In this document: one piece after another, positions 32,028 to 36,412 of the stretch
Layout of the letters: the number at the start of each line of letters is the position of its first letter
How positions within the stretch are numbered: the stretch's first letter is position 1
Assembly (NCBI GenBank): GCA_025928335.1
Contig: JAICJQ010000020.1
Span: forward strand, 1-36,412
Direction: 5' to 3'
DNA: 36,412 nt
Origin: Gemmatimonadaceae bacterium
Lineage (GTDB): Bacteria; Gemmatimonadota; Gemmatimonadetes; Gemmatimonadales; Gemmatimonadaceae
Notes under the pieces: generated by a model
Seen by the model: the letters and a program-made list of their open reading frames with translations, nothing else
What the model was told of the DNA's origin: nothing
Databases searched by the model: none
Made by a program: the position numbers and the translations under genes

Positions 32028-32241
32028 GTCTACACCTACGTCCGAAAACGAGTCAGCGGATTCGTGCGGCACGGCCACAGCCACGTCAAAAGTGGCAAGG
32101 TGGCGCCAAAGTTCCCGAGCGTTTGTAGCGCCGGGGGACCTAAGCTATCCCGGTGCTCTGCTCCGAGCTAGCCTCGACCTGTAACACCGCAGGGCTCAAA
32201 GCTTTCCGGGCAACCGCCATTGGCCGGCGCCCGCGGACGAC

Positions 32242-33540
32242 TCAATTGGGCAACGCTTTTCCAGTCGTCTCTACCGCAAACGGCACGATCAACAGGCCGA
32301 TCGCGAACGCGATCGCTGTGAGCGCGACGGGCGTACCGAGCGTCCCCATTCGTAGTACCATCGCGCCGAGAAGAAAGTTCACACCAGCGCCGACGAAGCG
32401 ACCCACCGATGTCGCGAAGGCAAAGGCAGTTGCGCGGACCCGCGTGTCGTATTGCTCGGGCAGCCAGAGACTGAACGCCGCGAAGCTGCCGCCGGCGAAG
32501 CCCATGAAGAAGAGGATCGTGATGAATGCGGTGAGGCCGTTCGGCAGATAAAAGGCCCAGCCGAACGCGAGCGGGATCGTTACCATCATGCCGACGAAGT
32601 AGACGGCGACGGCGCCCTTTCGTCCGATCCGCTCGGCGATTGGCGGGAGGCAGATACAGCCGAGGATCGTTCCGATCGAGAGGACGGCAGTGCCGAGCGA
32701 GACCATCTTCGCCGGCATGCCACCGGTCATCCCCGCTCGCTTGGCGAGCGTCGTGATCGCGGTCGGCTCGTACACCGCGCCGGCCCACAAGCCGATGATC
32801 GCCACGGTGAGCAGCGCCGCGTTCACAATGGTTCGCTTACGGTACTGCGGCCCGAAGATCTCGGCCAACGGATGCGCGCGTTGTGCTTCTGCTTCATGCG
32901 CCTTCCAGCGCGGCGGCTCCTGCACTTTGCGCAGCGTGAGCGCGGCGATGATGACCGGGATGAATCCGCAAAGGAACATCGCTCGCCAACCGTAGCGCGC
33001 GCCGATCGTGTAGTTCAGCGCCGCCGCCGCGAAAAAGCCGAAGTAGTAGCCGGTCTGCAAATAGCCCGCGCCCATCTTCCGACGATCCTCCGGCCACGCC
33101 TCGGCGACGTACGTTCCGGCCATCGCCCACTCTCCACCGACTCCGACTCCGGACAGAAAGCGAAAGAGTCCAAGCTGCCAAACACTCTGTGCGAAGGCGG
33201 CGAGCCCGGTGAACACGGCGTACATGAGAATCGTCGCGGCGAGCGCGCGCGTGCGACCGAAACGATCGGCGATCGGCCCCCAGAGAAACGCGCAGCCCCA
33301 CCCGGCGAGGAATACCGCGAACAGCACTGAGCCGGCGAAGCCGATGTTCGCCGGCGTCGCGGGCGTGCCGGAGCGCGGCAACAACTCGGTGAGCGCGGGG
33401 GCGAGCACCAATGCGTAGATCACCGAGTCCATGCCGTCGAGCAGCCACCCCGACCACGCCGCCCAGAAGCCGACGATCTGCGCGCGCGTCAGCTTCGTGC
33501 GCGTCACCACCCCGTCGAGCGCGACGCTCTGTGTCGTCAT
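32242..33540 (-). CDS. MFS transporter (AAHS / aromatic acid:H+ symporter type)
   Basis: 432 aa, about 12 membrane helices. SGWLLDGMDSVIYALVLAPA in helix 1 contains the conserved acidic D-x-x-D of the AAHS branch; the motif A loop is GPIADRFGRTRALA, repeated in the second half as PPIAERIGRKGAVA. The region FRFLSGVGVGGEWAMAGTYV is the helix 4-5 signature. Members import aromatic or other organic acids with H+. The ATG overlaps the acyl-CoA synthetase stop by 4 bases, so import and CoA activation are likely linked. Substrate unknown. Confidence 0.88.
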   Translation of the reverse strand: MTTQSVALDGVVTRTKLTRAQIVGFWAAWSGWLLDGMDSVIYALVLAPALTELLPRSGTPATPANIGFAGSVLFAVFLAGWGCAFLWGPIADRFGRTRALAATILMYAVFTGLAAFAQSVWQLGLFRFLSGVGVGGEWAMAGTYVAEAWPEDRRKMGAGYLQTGYYFGFFAAAALNYTIGARYGWRAMFLCGFIPVIIAALTLRKVQEPPRWKAHEAEAQRAHPLAEIFGPQYRKRTIVNAALLTVAIIGLWAGAVYEPTAITTLAKRAGMTGGMPAKMVSLGTAVLSIGTILGCICLPPIAERIGRKGAVAVYFVGMMVTIPLAFGWAFYLPNGLTAFITILFFMGFAGGSFAAFSLWLPEQYDTRVRATAFAFATSVGRFVGAGVNFLLGAMVLRMGTLGTPVALTAIAFAIGLLIVPFAVETTGKALPN

Positions 33541-35030
33541 GAGTTGACCGGTTTTTGCCAGGGTGGAAGAAGATGCTTTTGAATCTTGCCGAGTGCCGTG
33601 CGCGGCAGCGATTCGACTCGGATGAAGGCGCGAGGCACCTTGAAGGATGCGAGCTGCGAGCGACAGCTCTGCTCGATCGCACTCGTGCTCAGCGCGTCAT
33701 CGGCGACGATATACGCCACCGGCACTTCGCCGCGGACGGGATCGCTCACTCCGACGACGACCGCCTCGCGAAGGAGCGGATTTTCGAGAAGCAGCTCCTC
33801 GATCTCGCGGGGGTAGATATTGAACCCGCCGCTGATGATGAGATCACCTCGTCTACCGCGGAGGGCGTAGTAGCCGTCGGAGGCGCGCACGCCGAGGTCG
33901 CCGGTCTTGAACCAGCCGTCGTCGAACGCGTCGGCTGTCGCGTCGGGGCGGCCCCAATATCCGGAAAAGAGATGCGGCGAGCAAATCTGCACCTCGCCGA
34001 CTTGGTCGTCGCCCAGCACCACGCCCTCATCGCCGACAATACGCGCCGACACCCCGGGAAGCGGCGGCCCGACGGACCCCGCCTGGCGCTCGCCCTCGTA
34101 GGGATTACTCATGATCATCAGCGCTTCGCTCATCCCATAACGCTCGAGGATCGTATGGCCGAAGCGCCGATGAAACGCTTCGTGCACATGCGCGGGGAGC
34201 GGGGCGGAGCCCGAGACGAAGAGCCGCGCGGCGTCGCCGATCGTGCGGGCGTCATCGTCGCTCATTACAGCCGTGTCGAGCAGCCGGACGTACACGGTCG
34301 GCACGCCGAAAATGAGCGTCGGCTTGAAGTCGAGCATCACGCGCGGTGTCGTCCGCTGGTCGAACCGGTCGAGCAGTCGCATCCGGCAACCGCTGATCAA
34401 CCAGCTGTGCAGGCCGTTGCCGAGTCCGTGCACATGGAACAGCGGGAGCATAGCGAGATAGCGATCGTTCTCCGAGATCTTCCAGACCGTCGTGAGCGTG
34501 ATGGCATTCGCCGCGAGATTGTTGTGCGACAGCACCGCTCCTTTCGCGACGCCTGTCGTACCGGAGGTGTAGACGATCATCGCCGGGGCGTCGCCGTCGA
34601 GCGGAGCGATCATCCTCGCGTGCTCGCGCGTGGCCGCTGCACGTCCCAACTCGTCGACATCCCAGACGACGGTCGATTCCGGATAGGTGGCGCCGTTCTG
34701 AACGGCCGCGACGACAGCCTTGGGCTCGGCGTCTCCGACGATGTGCCGAAGCTCGCGCTCCTTGTACAGGATGTTCATCGGCACGAAGATCACGCCGAGT
34801 CGCGCGCAGGCGAGATAGAGGTCGATGAACTCGATACGGTTCGGAAGGTGAACCGCGAGCCGGTCGCCGCGCGACAGTCCACGCGACGCCAGCTCGCCGG
34901 CCATCCGGCCGGCGCGCGCGTCGAGCGCCGCGAAGGTCAGCGTGCGCACCGAAGCGCCGTCGTCGTACTGCAGCGCCTCGCGGTTGGCGCGGCCGACGAG
35001 CGAGAGATCAAACAGGCCGGTGAGATGCAC
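33537..35030 (-). CDS. Acyl-CoA synthetase (AMP-forming, ANL superfamily)
   Basis: 497 aa from the GTG at 35030. Activates a carboxylic acid with ATP and CoA. The P-loop is MIVYTSGTTGVAKGA, followed by LPLFHVHGL, GSAPLPAHV, ERYGMSEALMIMSNPY, the DDGWFKTGDLG block, the hinge region GRRGDLIISGGFNIYP, and the C-terminal catalytic Lys in RTALGKIQKHLL. Length and motifs suit malonyl-, aryl- or medium-chain acid ligases. The GTG overlaps the stop of the upstream peptidase frame by one base (TAGTG); longer frames upstream are shadows of that gene. Co-translated with an AAHS transporter downstream. Confidence 0.9.
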   Translation of the reverse strand: MHLTGLFDLSLVGRANREALQYDDGASVRTLTFAALDARAGRMAGELASRGLSRGDRLAVHLPNRIEFIDLYLACARLGVIFVPMNILYKERELRHIVGDAEPKAVVAAVQNGATYPESTVVWDVDELGRAAATREHARMIAPLDGDAPAMIVYTSGTTGVAKGAVLSHNNLAANAITLTTVWKISENDRYLAMLPLFHVHGLGNGLHSWLISGCRMRLLDRFDQRTTPRVMLDFKPTLIFGVPTVYVRLLDTAVMSDDDARTIGDAARLFVSGSAPLPAHVHEAFHRRFGHTILERYGMSEALMIMSNPYEGERQAGSVGPPLPGVSARIVGDEGVVLGDDQVGEVQICSPHLFSGYWGRPDATADAFDDGWFKTGDLGVRASDGYYALRGRRGDLIISGGFNIYPREIEELLLENPLLREAVVVGVSDPVRGEVPVAYIVADDALSTSAIEQSCRSQLASFKVPRAFIRVESLPRTALGKIQKHLLPPWQKPVNS

Positions 35031-35935
35031 TACCGGTGTTCGTCTTTGTCCATCGAAGTGAGCTTGTTCCCCTCCTTGAGCATCTTCATCGCTTCGTCGA
35101 TCGCCACTTTGAGTTCTTTGTCGAGGCCCTTGGCTTCGTCGGCCGGCGAGTTCTTCACCCACACGTCGGGCGGAATGCCGAGATTCTCGAGATCGAGACC
35201 GTAGTTGTTCGGCCTCGTCGGATCCCACGTCACGACGAGCGAGCCCGGCGTGCGAATCGTGCCGCCGTTGATCAGGCTGTAACTCCCCGTCGCGATCACC
35301 TGCGCCGACGTCGGATTGCCGACGAGCTTTCCGAGCCCGAGCTGGCGGAATCCCGCCGGTGTGACCTCGGCGTCGGAGACCGAACGGTAGTTGATCATCA
35401 TGACCTTCGGTCCGACAATCGCCTGCCGGGGCCGACGCCCCCAGGTGCGGGAGCCGTTGCGATTATTCCAGAATTGGTATGGCTGCCGCTCGAGGATATC
35501 CAGCAGCTCCTGATCGATGTTGCCACCGCCGTTGTTCCGGATGTCGACGATGATTCCCTTCTTCTGCCAGAACCGGTCGATTTCATTCTGGAAGCGCTCG
35601 AGCGACGGCTGATCCATCGCCCGAATGTGCACGTAGGCAATCTGACCGTTCGTCGCCTTGTCCACCGAGTCGCGGTTGTTCTCGACCCACCATCGGATCG
35701 AATCGCCCCGGCTGACCCCGAATTCGATGTAGTCGATCGGGCCGCCCAGGTCCTCGCGCCCGAGCAGGTAGCGGTAGAGCTCGTGTCGGCCTTCCACCGT
35801 CTCGCAGGGGTGGGAATGGCACCATCGGCGGCACTCCGGCGCCATCGCCCAGTACTGGAGGCGCCGATGGACCGACGGCCGGATCCGGATCTGGTCCAGG
35901 ACCTCGCGCAGGGGCGTCAGGACGCTGTTCATCAT
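35030..35935 (-). CDS. Chimeric frame: C-terminal part of an S41-family peptidase behind a foreign N-terminus
   Basis: 301 codons in one frame, but two unrelated proteins. From about residue 88 on it is the C-terminal part of a tricorn/C-terminal-processing S41 peptidase: AYVHIRAMDQPSLERF, IIVDIRNNGGGNIDQELLD, PKVMMINYRSVSDAEVTPAG (Ser region), GLGKLVGNPTS and LGIPPDVWVKNSP. The PDZ and beta-propeller parts expected in front are missing. Residues 1-87 are instead a methyltransferase-like N-terminus. The frame happens to stay open across the join (near 35665-35690). The C-terminal part matches this genome's gene order (it ends in TAGTG with the acyl-CoA synthetase). Read it as a truncated S41 peptidase gene, not as a natural fusion, unless read data say otherwise. 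Confidence 0.75.
   Translation of the reverse strand: MMNSVLTPLREVLDQIRIRPSVHRRLQYWAMAPECRRWCHSHPCETVEGRHELYRYLLGREDLGGPIDYIEFGVSRGDSIRWWVENNRDSVDKATNGQIAYVHIRAMDQPSLERFQNEIDRFWQKKGIIVDIRNNGGGNIDQELLDILERQPYQFWNNRNGSRTWGRRPRQAIVGPKVMMINYRSVSDAEVTPAGFRQLGLGKLVGNPTSAQVIATGSYSLINGGTIRTPGSLVVTWDPTRPNNYGLDLENLGIPPDVWVKNSPADEAKGLDKELKVAIDEAMKMLKEGNKLTSMDKDEHR
35680..35935 (-). other. N-terminal part of a TylF-like methyltransferase, probably from another organism
   Basis: Residues 1-87 of the chimeric frame. YIEFGVSRGDSIRWWVENN is the SAM-motif I of macrocin-O-methyltransferase (TylF)-like proteins, in which an EFGV-x-x-G-x-S block is followed by a substrate-specific Asp-rich section; that continuation is absent. 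The ATG at 35935 has a strong GGAGG 8 nt upstream. The stretch upstream of the join is unlike the local genes in neighbourhood and style. End position approximate. Confidence 0.65.
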
Positions 35936-36057
35936 CTCAATTCCTCCGGATGATCGGCCATTCCCTTTTATGGATCGTCATGAAGGCGCCATGGATGCCG
36001 AAGCTCGGGATGGGTGCCGCCTTGACGCCGGCGCGATGAGGGCCCACTGTGATGCCG

Positions 36058-36077
36058 GGCGGAGCACGGGCTCCGCC
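36058..36077. other. Short intergenic hairpin
   Basis: GGCGGAG / CTCCGCC stem with a 6-base loop in the gap between the divergent genes at the right end. No T tract follows. It may be a leader structure or nothing. Confidence 0.3.
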
Positions 36078-36124
36078 AGGGACCACGACGAGGCAACTGT
36101 ATGGCCCGGGAGGATGAGTGTATC

Positions 36125-36412
36125 ATGCGCGATCCGATCACGTGGAGACTCCGGTGGCTGGCTCCCCTGCTGGCGGTCATCGTCGCGTCCGGCCCGGCCC
36201 GGGCTTCCGGGCCGGCCGGGGCCGCGGTCCGCGTCACGACGCCGATGCCGCCGCCCGGCTGGGCGCTGCTGGAGCGCGGGCTGCTGCGCGCCCACGAGCG
36301 GGCCTGCGCCGAGTTCCTCGACCGGTACTTCGACGACCGGGGCTACCTCGAGTGCGTCGAGCGGTGGGGGGGCGACGACGGCCCCGACGACGCCATCGAG
36401 AACGTCAACGAC
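36125..36412 (+). CDS. Secreted protein of planctomycete type, 5' part (runs off the right edge)
   Basis: Open frame of 96 codons from the ATG at 36125 to the window end, no stop. GGGAGGA lies about 10 bases upstream. Signal peptide (RWLAPLLAVIVASGPARA, cleavage ~25). The mature start PPPGWALLERGLLRAHERAC and FLDRYFDDRGYLECVERW, then GGDDGPDDAIENVND, is reminiscent of large exported proteins of Planctomycetota that begin just this way; I recall the pattern from family knowledge, not from a search. GC content appears higher than in the rest of the window. Function unknown. It sits beyond the probable junction near 35,680. Confidence 0.6.
   Translation, partial: MRDPITWRLRWLAPLLAVIVASGPARASGPAGAAVRVTTPMPPPGWALLERGLLRAHERACAEFLDRYFDDRGYLECVERWGGDDGPDDAIENVND

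Noticed and set aside
32095-32110. Sigma-54-like TGGC...TTGC box upstream of egtB (minus strand)
   Set aside because: Spacing between GG and GC is 9 rather than 10 bases, which sigma-54 does not tolerate well. The 214-base gap 32028-32241 otherwise shows no gene or riboswitch.
33555-35204. 549-codon plus-strand frame
   Set aside because: It is the antisense shadow of the acyl-CoA synthetase, which has every ANL motif; high GC keeps the opposite frame open.

Overview
The window is GC-rich, densely packed, and reads as one chromosomal stretch of an uncultured, probably soil-dwelling Gram-negative bacterium. A TonB-dependent receptor with a carboxypeptidase-regulatory-like N-terminal domain, two secreted class C beta-lactamase-like serine hydrolases, a lipoprotein D-aminoacylase-like amidohydrolase and many small periplasmic proteins resemble the gene content of Gemmatimonadota. 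This taxonomic assignment is an inference from content and composition. No rRNA, tRNA or CRISPR was seen. The last ~730 bases look different: a methyltransferase-like N-terminus and a secreted protein resembling planctomycete proteins. They join the rest inside one open frame, so the right end is probably a chimera or a recombination scar.

Layout. 1-1410 (-): 5' part of a TonB-dependent receptor. 1902-4568 (+): polysaccharide deacetylase, GT4 glycosyltransferase and SAM methyltransferase, tightly coupled, followed by a broken secreted-protein gene. 4901-7491 (-): methyltransferase and D-aminoacylase-like lipoprotein. 7700-11768 (-): a gene fragment, two paralogous serine hydrolases, and between them a cupin and a DinB-like protein. 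11853-14674 (-): complete molybdate/tungstate-type ABC importer. A 22-bp palindrome separates it from a divergent Na+/drug-type ABC exporter (14810-17120, +). 17161-20717: lipoprotein, TMEM175-type channel, GNAT-DinB fusion, terminator with REP-like repeats, zinc metallopeptidase. 20787-22170 (-): envelope-associated trio (low-complexity protein with membrane-anchor tail, phage-holin-like protein, DUF3618). 22263-23588 (-): MFS transporter, with a 44-bp tandem repeat upstream that it shares with a divergent Spy/CpxP-like protein gene.

24502-26760 (-): four-gene unit msrB-panE-ECF sigma-anti-sigma, coupled by overlaps, which links methionine-sulfoxide repair to an ECF regulator. 26908-27726 (+): uncharacterised conserved protein. 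27764-32027 (-): ergothioneine-type operon egtB-egtD followed by a Rieske/FMN-reductase fusion and a nitrilase, all overlapping or nearly so. 32242-35030 (-): acyl-CoA synthetase and an AAHS-type MFS transporter, preceded by the C-terminal part of an S41 peptidase.

The most interesting points are the Rieske-flavoprotein plus nitrilase extension of the ergothioneine operon, the amidohydrolase that has lost its HxH metal motif, the repeated palindromic array at 23602-23723, and the probable cross-phylum junction near 35,665-35,690.
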